Below, piece by piece: positions 1 to 8,000 of a DNA stretch of 21,853 bases; within the stretch, counting starts at the first letter, position 1, and the number at the start of each line of letters is the position of its first letter. The stretch is from UBA5272 sp964393005 (GTDB taxonomy: Bacteria; Patescibacteriota; Minisyncoccia; Phycocordibacterales; UBA5272), in contig CAYMRR010000008.1 in the NCBI GenBank assembly GCA_964393005.1, positions 1 to 21,853 on the forward strand, written 5' to 3'. A program made the translations under genes and the position numbers. The notes beneath the pieces are model-generated. The model saw only the letters and a program-made list of their open reading frames with translations, was not told where the DNA came from and ran no database searches.

Positions 1-598
1 CATGTCTTGCAGCATCTACTTTTTGAGTAGTTTTTCCAATACCATAAAAATCTATTATTTCTAAAAACTCTTGAGATTTTCTATCAAGAAAAGCTTGTTC
101 TGTTTTAGTTCTATCTTCTGGATTTTTAGCATTTATTTCGACAAATTTTTCTGCCCATTCATAAGGAATAGTTTTTTCTATAGTTTCTTTTATTTCTTTA
201 TTTCTTTTATATTCAACATCTACAGGAGCCAGTAAAGACCAAGCATTAAATGTTTTTTTTCCAGATTTGTCTGCTTTATTTATTCTGTGTTTTACACTAA
301 GATTTACATTTTTATTTGTTTCTATAACATGCTCAGTTTTATTTTTAGAGTCTTCAAACTCGTCTCTATTGTTTTCATTTTTTAAATCTATCCCTCCTTT
401 TTTAGCAAAAGGAGCTGCTAATATAGCTATAGAAATAGCAGCAACTCTCGTATATTTTGTAAATTTATTTAAAATAGTTTTTTCTTTTTTCTCTAAACTT
501 TTTTTCTCTTCTAATTTTCTTTTTTCTTCAAGCTCCTCAGGAGTCATTTCTTCTTTATTTTTTCTAGTTTTTTTATTGAAAGATTCAAATAAGGCCAT
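1..598 (-). CDS. Membrane-anchored hypothetical protein, truncated by the window edge
   Basis: I do not recognise this gene with certainty. It starts at ATG (598-596) and stays open for 199 codons to the left edge, so the C-terminus is missing. The first about 48 residues are strongly charged, rich in Lys and Glu, and predicted cytoplasmic. A short hydrophobic stretch (about residues 52-64, RVAAISIAILAAPF) could be a membrane anchor. A charged, soluble region follows. The last visible residues (EFLEIIDFYGIGKTTQ) lie where some related-looking exported proteins begin an OmpA-like fold, but too little is left to claim that. No Shine-Dalgarno precedes the start. An extended -10 element (TGTTATAAT) lies about 37 bases upstream. 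The plus-strand reading frame over 267-611 is a shadow of this gene. Confidence 0.7.
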   Translation of the reverse strand, partial: MALFESFNKKTRKNKEEMTPEELEEKRKLEEKKSLEKKEKTILNKFTKYTRVAAISIAILAAPFAKKGGIDLKNENNRDEFEDSKNKTEHVIETNKNVNLSVKHRINKADKSGKKTFNAWSLLAPVDVEYKRNKEIKETIEKTIPYEWAEKFVEINAKNPEDRTKTEQAFLDRKSQEFLEIIDFYGIGKTTQKVDAARH

Positions 599-634
599 AA
601 TTTTATATTAAAAGATTATTTTATTAATAACTTT

Positions 635-643
635 ATTATAACA
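635..643 (-). promoter_or_regulatory. Extended -10 promoter for the edge-truncated gene
   Basis: On the minus strand the element reads TGTTATAAT, a perfect -10 hexamer with an upstream TGn. No good -35 hexamer is visible at 17 bases, as expected for an extended -10 promoter. The predicted transcript would begin near 628, giving a leader of about 30 bases. Confidence 0.5.
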
Positions 644-682
644 CTTATTTTTTGAATAAAATCCAAAAAAATCTATTATTTT

Positions 683-691
683 TGCTATAAT
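683..691 (+). promoter_or_regulatory. Extended -10 promoter for the PAP2 phosphatase gene
   Basis: TGCTATAAT combines a TGn extension with a perfect -10 hexamer at 686-691. The -35 position is poor. It faces away from the minus-strand promoter at 635-643, so the two genes are divergently transcribed. Predicted start is near 698, about 17 bases before the ATG at 715. Confidence 0.55.
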
Positions 692-714
692 ACTCTTATA
701 AATTAAAAAAATAG

Positions 715-1233
715 ATGCAAAATTTTCTTTACAATTTTTTTAGACTAATTTCTTTTTTTAATGGAGAAATAGCAGCTTTTATAGCGGGAGTTTTTGCTTC
801 TATTTTACTTATTTTTATACTTAAAAAAAAGAAAATACTTTCTTTTGTCTTTTTAAACTATCTTGTATCTCTTTCTACCGTTATTTTAATTAAATTTATA
901 GTCCAAAAACCTAGAAATCTTTTTGCTTTAGTAAAAGAAACTAGCCATGCTTTTCCTTCTGGACATACAGCTTTAGCTTTGACTACCAGCCTTATACTTT
1001 TTTATTTAGCTAGCTTCTTTAAAAATAAAAAGAAAAAAGCTTTGGTATATATATTTGCTACTCTTTGGACTTTGGCTACCATTTCTGCAAGACTTTATTT
1101 AAAAGTCCATGACTGGCAAGATATTATTACTTCACTACTTATAGCTAGCTTTGCATTTTTAATAATTAAAAAAATGAGAATTTTTAGAAAGGACTATTTA
1201 AAAAAAGAACTTTATTATTATTTTAAAAAATAA
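715..1233 (+). CDS. PAP2-family membrane phosphatase
   Basis: The 172-residue protein carries the PAP2 active-site signature. Motif 1 is K60-x6-R67, with Asn68 where Pro is usual. Motif 2 is PSGH at 81-84. Motif 3 is SARLYLKVHDWQD at 124-136, with Arg126, His132 (nucleophile in the family) and Asp136. Hydrophobic segments at about 18-36, 41-60, 84-101, 109-124 and 137-152 place it in the membrane with the catalytic residues at one face. Family members remove phosphate from lipid phosphates. Undecaprenyl-pyrophosphate or phosphatidic acid are plausible substrates, but the sequence does not decide between them. It is transcribed alone from an extended -10 promoter and has no Shine-Dalgarno. A bidirectional terminator hairpin follows. 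Confidence 0.85.
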   Translation: MQNFLYNFFRLISFFNGEIAAFIAGVFASILLIFILKKKKILSFVFLNYLVSLSTVILIKFIVQKPRNLFALVKETSHAFPSGHTALALTTSLILFYLASFFKNKKKKALVYIFATLWTLATISARLYLKVHDWQDIITSLLIASFAFLIIKKMRIFRKDYLKKELYYYFKK

Positions 1234-1235
1234 AA

Positions 1236-1266
1236 ATAAAAAGCTGTAAAATTTACAACTTTTTAT
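1236..1266. terminator. Bidirectional hairpin terminator between convergent genes
   Basis: An A-rich arm (1236-1248) pairs with a T-rich arm (1254-1266) with one C/A mismatch and a 5-base loop. The stem includes AAAAAG paired with CTTTTT and TGTA paired with TACA. It can serve the PAP2 gene on the plus strand and the glutaredoxin gene, which ends at 1312, on the minus strand. Confidence 0.6.
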
Positions 1267-1311
1267 TTTGTCAATTTATTTATTTTATTTGTTTAAAGTT
1301 TGGGTAAACTA

Positions 1312-1560
1312 TTATTCTTTGTCTAACTCTAGAAGCTCTGCAATAAGATTTGGTTGAAATCCTACTATTACCTGGCCTTCTATATCAAGAACCGGGACTC
1401 CCATTTGTCCACTTTTTTGTACCATTTCTTCTGCTCTAGATCTGTCTTTTGAAACGTCTACATCTTCAAAAGCAATATCTCTTTCTCTTAAAAATGTCTT
1501 TGCCATAACACAATATGGGCAAGATGGAGTAGAATAAACGATAATATTTTTATTTGTCAT
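1312..1560 (-). CDS. Glutaredoxin-family thiol-disulfide oxidoreductase
   Basis: This 82-residue single thioredoxin-fold domain has a CPYC active site (Cys14, Cys17), the GVPV motif holding the family's cis-proline (Pro56) and a C-terminal GF-x-P segment (67-70) of the type used for thiol binding. The length fits glutaredoxin and NrdH-type proteins (75-90 residues). It would reduce disulfides in the cytoplasm, using glutathione, another low-molecular-weight thiol or thioredoxin reductase. The sequence does not say which, and a small-genome bacterium may lack glutathione synthesis. It lies 4 bases downstream of an ArsR-type regulator gene and very probably shares its promoter, so its expression is likely tied to that sensor. 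Confidence 0.88.
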   Translation of the reverse strand: MTNKNIIVYSTPSCPYCVMAKTFLRERDIAFEDVDVSKDRSRAEEMVQKSGQMGVPVLDIEGQVIVGFQPNLIAELLELDKE

Positions 1561-1564
1561 ATTT

Positions 1565-1816
1565 TTATTTTTCTTTTAATAAATTAGCAATAGTAATAAA
1601 TTTTTTATCTTTTGTTTTATAAAAGATATTTTTACCTTCTCTTCTAGCAGATAAAACCTCGCTATCTTTTAAAATTTTAAGATGTTGAGAAAGTGCCGAT
1701 TGAGATAGACCACACAATTCTAATAAATCAGAAACACTTTTTTCTTTCTCAAGACATAAGACTAAACTTAGCCTTTCTTTATTTCCTACAGCTTTACACA
1801 ATTTCTGACTTATCAT
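1565..1816 (-). CDS. ArsR/SmtB-family winged-helix transcriptional regulator
   Basis: The 83-residue protein is one ArsR-type winged helix. The helix-turn-helix is around 29-49, with recognition helix SQSALSQHLKIL (38-49), and the beta wing is SARREGKNIFYK (56-67). Three cysteines are present: Cys7, Cys21 and Cys35. The classical ELCVCDL arsenic-binding motif is absent, although ELC (33-35) occupies the equivalent region. Family members dimerise and leave DNA when they bind metal or when cysteines are oxidised. With a glutaredoxin as the next gene, a thiol or redox signal is a reasonable inference. The promoter contains a perfect inverted repeat overlapping the -10, suggesting autorepression. 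The start ATG is 6 bases after the -10, so the mRNA is probably leaderless. Confidence 0.87.
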   Translation of the reverse strand: MISQKLCKAVGNKERLSLVLCLEKEKSVSDLLELCGLSQSALSQHLKILKDSEVLSARREGKNIFYKTKDKKFITIANLLKEK

Positions 1817-1822
1817 AATTAC

Positions 1823-1851
1823 ATATTAGCATATTCTAATATATAATGCAA
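1823..1851 (-). promoter_or_regulatory. arsR-grx promoter with overlapping operator palindrome
   Basis: On the minus strand the -35 is TTGCAT (1851-1846), then a 17-base spacer, then the -10 TAATAT (1828-1823), and the ATG begins 6 bases later at 1816. A perfect inverted repeat, ATATTAG-N6-CTAATAT (1823-1842), covers the -10 and the adjoining spacer. Operators of ArsR-family repressors are typically AT-rich dyads placed this way, so autoregulation is the natural reading. Confidence 0.65.
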
Positions 1852-1876
1852 GCAGATTATCCCCTTTTCTTAAATA

Positions 1877-1894
1877 AGCTATTATTTAATAGCT
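1877..1894 (-). terminator. Weak hairpin overlapping the stop of the GerMN-like gene
   Basis: Arms AGCTATT and AATAGCT flank a 4-base loop, and the stop codon lies in the stem-loop. On the minus strand it is followed only by TTATTT, so termination would be modest. It separates the GerMN-like gene from the arsR promoter. Confidence 0.35.
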
Positions 1895-2595
1895 ACCCAA
1901 GGATTTGGACCTTGGCCGCATATTCCTTCTCCGTCTGACATATCTAATGTACACCAGTCAAAAATTTCTCCATTTAAATATACTTCGAGGCTACTCACAT
2001 TAGAAAACTGAAAAGCTGCTGCCTCTATTTGAGCTTTAAACTCTGGATCGGCACAAGTGCCAGGACTTACTATACTTCCATAAAGATAGACTTTTGCAAG
2101 GCCATCTGAAAGAGTAACTTTATCAAAAAAAGTCTTCCTAAAAGCCCCTACAGTATTACGAAATCCATCTTCTACTATTTCTGGAAACTCTTTTATATCA
2201 AAAAGTCTTTCATATGTAGCTTTTAATACTGCTGAAGTCTTAGCTATATGATCGTATCCATAAAATATATCCACCCCACAACCTATTTGTCCTCCATCAC
2301 GAATAAATGGAATTTTTAAAACTGTATACTCTTCTAAATAATTGTCTCCTGACATACTACCGTCACAATATTCTCCTACACAAGCATAGCGGCTAGGCTC
2401 TCTATCTCCTTCTGGAATATTTGGAACTACTATTTCCGCATCTCCTTCGGCTTGAGATTCTTCTGCTACTAAAGTAGAAGTAGCACTATTGTCACCATTT
2501 TCTAAAGAAAGCTTTGGGCTATTTCCTAATAAATAATAAACTCCAAAACCAATTACCGCTAAACCTAATATAATTATTAATATATTCTTTTTCAT
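1882..2595 (-). CDS. Exported GerMN-like domain protein with N-terminal membrane anchor
   Basis: The 237-residue protein starts with a basic MKK and a hydrophobic stretch (4-24) that acts as signal anchor. No lipobox cysteine follows, so it is probably membrane-anchored rather than a lipoprotein. A low-complexity Ser/Glu linker (about 30-60) leads to an extracytoplasmic domain. The final about 140 residues resemble a GerMN domain: a repeated pattern of GLAKVYLYGSIVSPGT, then an Ala/Ile-rich helix ending in QFSNVSSLEVYLNG. In that family the helix-strand unit is followed by the same V-x-V-x-hydrophobic-NG turn. Six cysteines in the exported part (YACVGEYCDG, IGCG, GTCAD, WCTLDMSDGEGIC) could form disulfides. 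Function is unknown; envelope-associated is the safest statement. A TGCTATATT element about 56 bases upstream may be its promoter. Confidence 0.7.
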   Translation of the reverse strand: MKKNILIIILGLAVIGFGVYYLLGNSPKLSLENGDNSATSTLVAEESQAEGDAEIVVPNIPEGDREPSRYACVGEYCDGSMSGDNYLEEYTVLKIPFIRDGGQIGCGVDIFYGYDHIAKTSAVLKATYERLFDIKEFPEIVEDGFRNTVGAFRKTFFDKVTLSDGLAKVYLYGSIVSPGTCADPEFKAQIEAAAFQFSNVSSLEVYLNGEIFDWCTLDMSDGEGICGQGPNPWVAIK

Positions 2596-2650
2596 AAATT
2601 ATTTTTAAATTAAAACTATGACTAATAAACTATTTCTATATAATACTCTA

Positions 2651-2659
2651 AATATAGCA
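2651..2659 (-). promoter_or_regulatory. Extended -10 promoter for the GerMN-like gene
   Basis: TGCTATATT on the minus strand gives a TGn extension and a near-consensus -10, with a weak -35. It lies back to back with the plus-strand -10 at 2687-2692. Confidence 0.4.
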
Positions 2660-2686
2660 CAAATTATTTAAAAAGAATTTTTAGGT

Positions 2687-2692
2687 TATAAT
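2687..2692 (+). promoter_or_regulatory. -10 element for the metallophosphoesterase gene
   Basis: A perfect TATAAT, 23 bases before the ATG at 2716. No convincing -35 is present at 16-18 bases. A transcript starting near 2699 would have a leader of about 17 bases without a Shine-Dalgarno. Confidence 0.45.
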
Positions 2693-2715
2693 ATGAAAAA
2701 ATACCCAAATACTCT

Positions 2716-3735
2716 ATGCTTATCATAAATAAAACTATAAAAACTTTGGCTATTTCTTTTTTAATTTTACTTTTAATACAAATAATAATCATTCGCCTTT
2801 TTTCTACTCTTGCCTTTTTCCAATATATTTATATTTTTATAGCTATTCTTTTTACTACTTTGCTTTATACTTTAATATTTTCTCCTATTTTTATAATAGC
2901 TTTTTATATTTTTCGCAAAAATAATAAGCTCCATAAAACAATACTTGCTAGCCTTTTATTTATTTCTTTTTCTTTTAGTATTTTAGGGTTTGTAGAGCTA
3001 TACACTAGCTACAAAACTACCTATTTAGAAATAGCTACCGACAATATCAATTTAAAAAATAAAAAATATCTATTTTTAGCTGATCCGCAATTTAGCATAG
3101 CCGCTCAAGCCACTCATGCCAAAAATATAAGTAAAGCTATAAAAGAAATAAAAGCTAAAGAAAATATCGAAGCTATATTTATCGCTGGAGATATGTTTAA
3201 CGGAGAAGAGCTAGACTGGGAAAAAATACAAAGAGAAATGGCTACTTGGCAAGAATCTGCTCCTGTCTACTTTGTATTAGGCAATCATGAATATTATGGA
3301 AATACCGAAAACTTTATTAGACTTATAAAAAATTCTAATATACAGATTTTGTATAATGAAAGCCTTTCTCTTAATGGTGTAAACATCTATGGCCTTAGCT
3401 ATCCAAGAACTCTAAAAGATAGAGAAAACTATTTTAGAGCTATGCTAGAAAATCTAAAAGAAAAAAAGCATGACATACTATTTATGCATGAGCCACCAAT
3501 AGAGATACTCGACTATCTTGTAGATACTGACATATCTTTTATCTTTACCGGCCACACTCATAATGGACAATTTTGGCCACTTAACTATATGATAAAACTC
3601 CAATATAAAAATCTTTCTTTTGGTAAAAAAGAAATAGGAAATACTATCTTTTATACTACTTCTGGCCTCGGTATATCTTTATTACCTAATAGACTTTTTA
3701 ATCCGCCAGAAATGGTGGTGGTAAGCTTTTATTAG
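2716..3735 (+). CDS. Membrane-anchored calcineurin-like metallophosphoesterase
   Basis: The 339-residue protein has an N-terminal membrane part with three or four hydrophobic segments (about 8-28, 31-51, 52-66 and 76-97) and a soluble phosphoesterase domain (115-339). The layout resembles the YkuE/YaeI group, members of which act on envelope lipids or nucleotides. Metal-binding motifs in order are ADPQF (122-126), GDMFN (158-162), GNHEYY (189-194), MHEPP and GHTHNGQ. Two positions differ from the usual pattern: the DxH motif reads D123-P-Q125, and GDxxD reads G158-D-M-F-N162. The second metal site (Asn190, His of MHEPP, first His of GHTH) is intact. A DxQ first motif is, to my recollection, also found in CPPED1-like phosphatases, so the protein may be active with altered metal use. 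Substrate unknown. It is convergent with the glycosylase gene, 8 bases away. Confidence 0.82.
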   Translation: MLIINKTIKTLAISFLILLLIQIIIIRLFSTLAFFQYIYIFIAILFTTLLYTLIFSPIFIIAFYIFRKNNKLHKTILASLLFISFSFSILGFVELYTSYKTTYLEIATDNINLKNKKYLFLADPQFSIAAQATHAKNISKAIKEIKAKENIEAIFIAGDMFNGEELDWEKIQREMATWQESAPVYFVLGNHEYYGNTENFIRLIKNSNIQILYNESLSLNGVNIYGLSYPRTLKDRENYFRAMLENLKEKKHDILFMHEPPIEILDYLVDTDISFIFTGHTHNGQFWPLNYMIKLQYKNLSFGKKEIGNTIFYTTSGLGISLLPNRLFNPPEMVVVSFY

Positions 3736-3743
3736 TTTTAAAA

Positions 3744-4346
3744 TTAATCACTTGCTAAATGCCATAAATAAAGGCTAGCCGTGCTACCATATGGGCTAAA
3801 CTTTTCTTTATATTTAAGAAACTCTGCTTTATCTATTTCTTTTAAATCATATAGCCTAGCAAGCCCTCTTCTAATACCTAAATCAAGAAAACTAAAAACA
3901 TCTTTTCTCTCTAAAGCAAAAATTAAAAACATTTCTGCACTCCAGACTCCTATACCTTTTAGCTTGATTAGCTCTTTTATTATCTCTTCATCATTTAACT
4001 TTTTTAATTTATTAAAATCGAGACTTTTCTCTTTTACAGCTTTGGCTATGCCTACTATATACTCTACCTTTCTACCAGAGAGCCCGCAACTTCTAAGATT
4101 TTCAAGACTTTCTTTTAAAATATTTTCTGGATTTATTTTAATTATTTTCTTTTCAAGCTTCCCATATATAGAGCTAGCGGCTTTAGTAGAAATCTGCTGA
4201 GAGACTATGCTACCTACTAGAGACTCAAATGGGTTTTTATCTATTTCTCTTTTTATAGGACCGACACTTTTTATAAGCTTTGCTAGCTTTTTGTCTTTTT
4301 TACTAAGATAGTCTATGGCTTCTTTTTCTATTTTAAAAGTCTTCAT
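3744..4346 (-). CDS. DNA-3-methyladenine glycosylase, AlkA-like (HhH-GPD family)
   Basis: This 200-residue protein is a compact base-excision-repair glycosylase. The helix-hairpin-helix is LIKLKGIGVWSAEM (126-139), and the downstream DVFSFLDLGIRRG segment (149-161) carries Asp155, aligned with the catalytic Asp of AlkA-type enzymes. The N-terminal SLVGSIVSQQIST (42-54) is the typical first helix of the domain. It lacks the N-terminal beta domain of Escherichia coli AlkA, as short bacterial and archaeal relatives do. No iron-sulfur cysteine cluster follows the domain, which argues against Nth or MutY. It would remove alkylated purines from DNA. It is co-directional with the RM island, 23 bases after the YgjP-like gene, so some read-through from the island is possible. 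Confidence 0.87.
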   Translation of the reverse strand: MKTFKIEKEAIDYLSKKDKKLAKLIKSVGPIKREIDKNPFESLVGSIVSQQISTKAASSIYGKLEKKIIKINPENILKESLENLRSCGLSGRKVEYIVGIAKAVKEKSLDFNKLKKLNDEEIIKELIKLKGIGVWSAEMFLIFALERKDVFSFLDLGIRRGLARLYDLKEIDKAEFLKYKEKFSPYGSTASLYLWHLASD

Positions 4347-4369
4347 ATTTATAAATTGAGTAAAACTCC

Positions 4370-5077
4370 TCAGGACAACATTGCACCTAAAGTTTCTAAC
4401 TTTTCTTTAGTCTTTTCCCATTTTGGATATTTTTCATCTAAAAAATACCAAAATTTAGAATTATGATTTTTGTATTTCAAATGACACAATTCATGAACAA
4501 TTACATAATCGATACACTCTTGTGGTGTTTGTATAAGTTTTGGATTAAGAAATATTTTATCTTTATTTAAAAAACTCCCCCATCTTTTTTTCATTTCTCG
4601 AATACCCAATTCTGGAATATTTTTATAGTTAAATTTCTTAAGCATTTCTTCAAATCTATGCTGGAAAACTTTTTCTGCTTTTAAGCTATACCAATTTTGT
4701 AATAATTTTTGATTATTCTTACTATCAGAAACACTTTTATCTGTAAAAATAAATAACTTACCTTTAGTTAAAGAGACACCGGTCTCTTTTCGCTTCTTAA
4801 CTATTAGTTTGTATTGTCTACCAAGATACAAATAACTCTCGCCAGAAATATATTCTTTTTCATAAATCTTCCTTTTATATTTTTTAAAAAAAGAAAGTTG
4901 TTTTTCAAGCCAAAACCATTTTTTTTGTAAAAATTCTTCTATTCTTTCGTCTTCAGTTTCCTTAGGGCATTTTAAAATTATGAATAACTCAGGTGTAACT
5001 GTTAAAGATAGAGTTTTCCTGTCTTGCTTGATTAGTTCATATTCATAAATAAAAGTTCCGAAAATAAATTTCTTCAT
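4370..5077 (-). CDS. YgjP-like zinc metallopeptidase (DUF45)
   Basis: The 235-residue protein has the family hallmarks: the basic KKRWGSF segment (163-169) before the metal site, then HELCH (His195, Glu196, His199) and the downstream His205 in NHNSKFW as likely third ligand. This is a gluzincin-type zinc peptidase. The N-terminal half is the usual beta-rich part of DUF45/YgjP proteins. It is the last gene of the RM island, starting 3 bases after the hsdR stop, so it is translated from the same transcript. DUF45/YgjP peptidases are frequent companions of type I RM genes. The substrate is not established; turnover of HsdR, as ClpXP does in enterobacteria, is one speculative possibility. The gene ends in TGA. 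Confidence 0.87.
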   Translation of the reverse strand: MKKFIFGTFIYEYELIKQDRKTLSLTVTPELFIILKCPKETEDERIEEFLQKKWFWLEKQLSFFKKYKRKIYEKEYISGESYLYLGRQYKLIVKKRKETGVSLTKGKLFIFTDKSVSDSKNNQKLLQNWYSLKAEKVFQHRFEEMLKKFNYKNIPELGIREMKKRWGSFLNKDKIFLNPKLIQTPQECIDYVIVHELCHLKYKNHNSKFWYFLDEKYPKWEKTKEKLETLGAMLS

Positions 5078-5080
5078 ATA

Positions 5081-8000
5081 CTATTTAAATAAGTCTGTAT
5101 TATTTTCAGCTAATTTAATCGCTTTATCAATAATAGAATTCATACTTTCTGTACTTAAATTTATCCCTTGCTCCTTTTTAACCACATCATAAAGATAATC
5201 ATCTATACTATTTTGAATACGCTTTTTAACTACAATATTTTTATACCAATCAACAATTGATTCAATTTGAATTATCTGAAAAATATCTAACACAATAGAT
5301 ATATAAGTCTCATCGTCAAGTGAATATTCTTCAAAAATATTTTTAAGGTTTCTATAAAAAATACCCGCTCCGGTTTTCGAGCTTATTCTCTCAGGAAGCT
5401 CTTCGTCTTTTTTATTCAAAACATCATCACGAATAAGCTTTAATTGCTTTAGAGCTTCAAGGTCTTCTATTTTCTGTTGTCTCATTTTCTCTAAAATATC
5501 TGTAATTTTTCTAGAAAATTTCTCATAAAATTCTGGATCGGTTTTTACTCTTTCAGTAATAGTTTTTTTAGTTTGAGCAGCTATAGCTTCAGCTTTTGAT
5601 TTATCGGACCCTAAATTAGCTATCTCTTCTTCAAAAAGCTTTCTATCTGTAATATCTATTTGTCGAGTCAATAATTCAACACCCCTTGCATCTACATATT
5701 TATCTAAAATGCTCACTAAAGAAAGTTTATATTCTGAAAGATTTTCTTTATCAGCATATCTTAAATTTGCTGATTTTCTTAACTCTATAAATTTTTTAAG
5801 TTCTTTCTTATACAAATCTAAATGTTTAAATTCTTGAGAAAAATCTTGCAAAATAAAACATTCACTTAAATTTTTAATAAATAAATTTAAAGATTTATAA
5901 AAAATAACTCTTTTAGATTTATCTGATAAGAATTGTAAATACTCTTCATCATCATACCTACCTTTCAAACTCTTAAATAAATCAAAAAGTAAAGCATAGC
6001 TCTGTTCTAATTCTTGAATTTTCTCTGTAGTGTCAGTCAAAGCTCCCTTAACATCATCCTCCTCATAATATCCGAATAATTTCATAGCAAAGTTGATATT
6101 TTTAGCATTTTCAGAATAATCTACAATATACCCTGCTGTCTTTGGTTTCTCTTTTTTGTTTTCGTATAAACGATTTACTCGGGCGATTGCTTGTAAAAGA
6201 TTATGATCTCGTAAATCTTTAGCTAGATATAAAACCGTATTTCTTGGAGCATCAAACCCAGTCAAAAGTTTATCGACTACGATAATTATCTCTATTCCAT
6301 CATCTTGCTTTTTAAAGCTCTCAATTACTGATTTTTCATAACGACTTACACTACTATGATTCTCTCGTATTTTATCTAAATATTTCACAACTTCTCTTTT
6401 ATGAGTATCCGCTTCTTCTCCATCTTCTTGCTCATCAGAAATAACTACAGCCGTCTCTACTTTTCCTCTCTCTTCAAAAAACTTTTGTAATAAAATTGCC
6501 GAGAATTTAGAAGGTGCGACAATCTGCGCTTTTAATCCAGTGTTTTGGAAATTCTCAATAAAATGCTTCTCAATATCAAAACCAATTTCAACTATTCTTT
6601 GTGGATTATTTTTAATAATTTTAGTACTAATATGCTTTTGTAATTCTATTTTCTGCTTACTAGTTAATCCTTCAGTAATTCGATTAATGTATCGATCAAT
6701 TTGTTCTGTATTTTGAACTAAATCCACATATCTACCTTCATAAATCAAAGGTAAAATAATTTTATCTTCTAGTGCGTCATCAATAGTATATTTATCAATA
6801 TATCCGCCAAACTTTCGCCAACTCTCTTTTTCATTTTTCATAAGAGGTGTCCCAGTAAAACCAATATAACAAGCATTTGGAATCACCTTTTTCATCTCAA
6901 AATTAGCAGCACCACTTTGGCTTCTATGTGCTTCATCAATTAACACAAATATATTTTGATCCTCATCAATAAAATCTACATTTTTCTTACCAACTGATTC
7001 AAATTTTTGTATTAAAGTTGTGATCACTGATAAATCTTTTTCTTGAATCATCTTAAGTAAATGCGAGCCACTTTTCGCTTGAATAACCTCTTTTTTAAGA
7101 TTACAATCTTTAAAAGTGTCTCTAATCTGTCTATCTAAATCCCGCCTATCTGTCACAATAATCACTCTCGGGTTTAAAATATTCGGGTCTTCAATCAAAG
7201 CTTTCACAAACATCACCATTGTTAAAGATTTTCCGGATCCTTGAGTATGCCAAACTAGCCCACCCTTGCGACGAGTTACACCGCTAGAAATAGTTTCTAT
7301 TTCCTCTGTTCTTTTTAACATCTTGTGAATAGCAAAATATTGTTGATAACGAGAAATCTTTTTAATACCTCCATCAAATAAAATATAGTTTTTAGTTAAA
7401 TCTAAAAGTCTATCTTTTTGTAATAAATTAAAAACACTTCTATCTTGCTCAGTAGGCAAACGATCTAGTGCTTGAGTATGCTCTTCTAGATTAGTATTTA
7501 AATCACTCAAAACCTGCTGATAAACTTCAGCGTCTATCTTTTTCTCGATTAAAGCTTTAACTTGTTTATCTGTCTCTTCAAGAGATGTTCCCTTTTCTTT
7601 CCAAGAGGCATAAAAGTTTTTAGGTGTGCCGGTAGTCCCATATCGTAATTCTTTACCATTAGTCGCAATTAAAAGTTGTGCGTAAGTATATAATTTTGGG
7701 CAATATTCAGGACTTTGGTTTCTATTCATTTGGTTAATCGCCTCCTCAACAGACACGCTAGACTTTTTATTTTCAATCACTACAAAAGGTATACCATTAA
7801 CAAAACAAACAATATCTGGGCGAATATTTTGTTTACCACTTGCGCTAAATTCTAAACTCACATGAAAAGCATTATTTTCTGGATTTTTAAAATCAATAAA
7901 TCTGAAATTTTTAGACATTTTCCGGCCTGCATGATTTATAGCTATAGTTTTTCCGCCACTAGTAGGCATAATAGTGTTATAAATTTGTTGAGACGCATCA

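Noticed and set aside
267..611. Plus-strand reading frame of 114 codons rich in Phe, Ser and Leu
   Set aside because: It is the complement of a Lys/Glu-rich minus-strand gene that reads to the left edge and has a promoter and charged, protein-like composition.
4346..4372. Left attachment site matching the tRNA-Ser repeat
   Set aside because: I looked between the glycosylase and YgjP-like genes and found no match to the repeat core, so the island's left boundary is unresolved.
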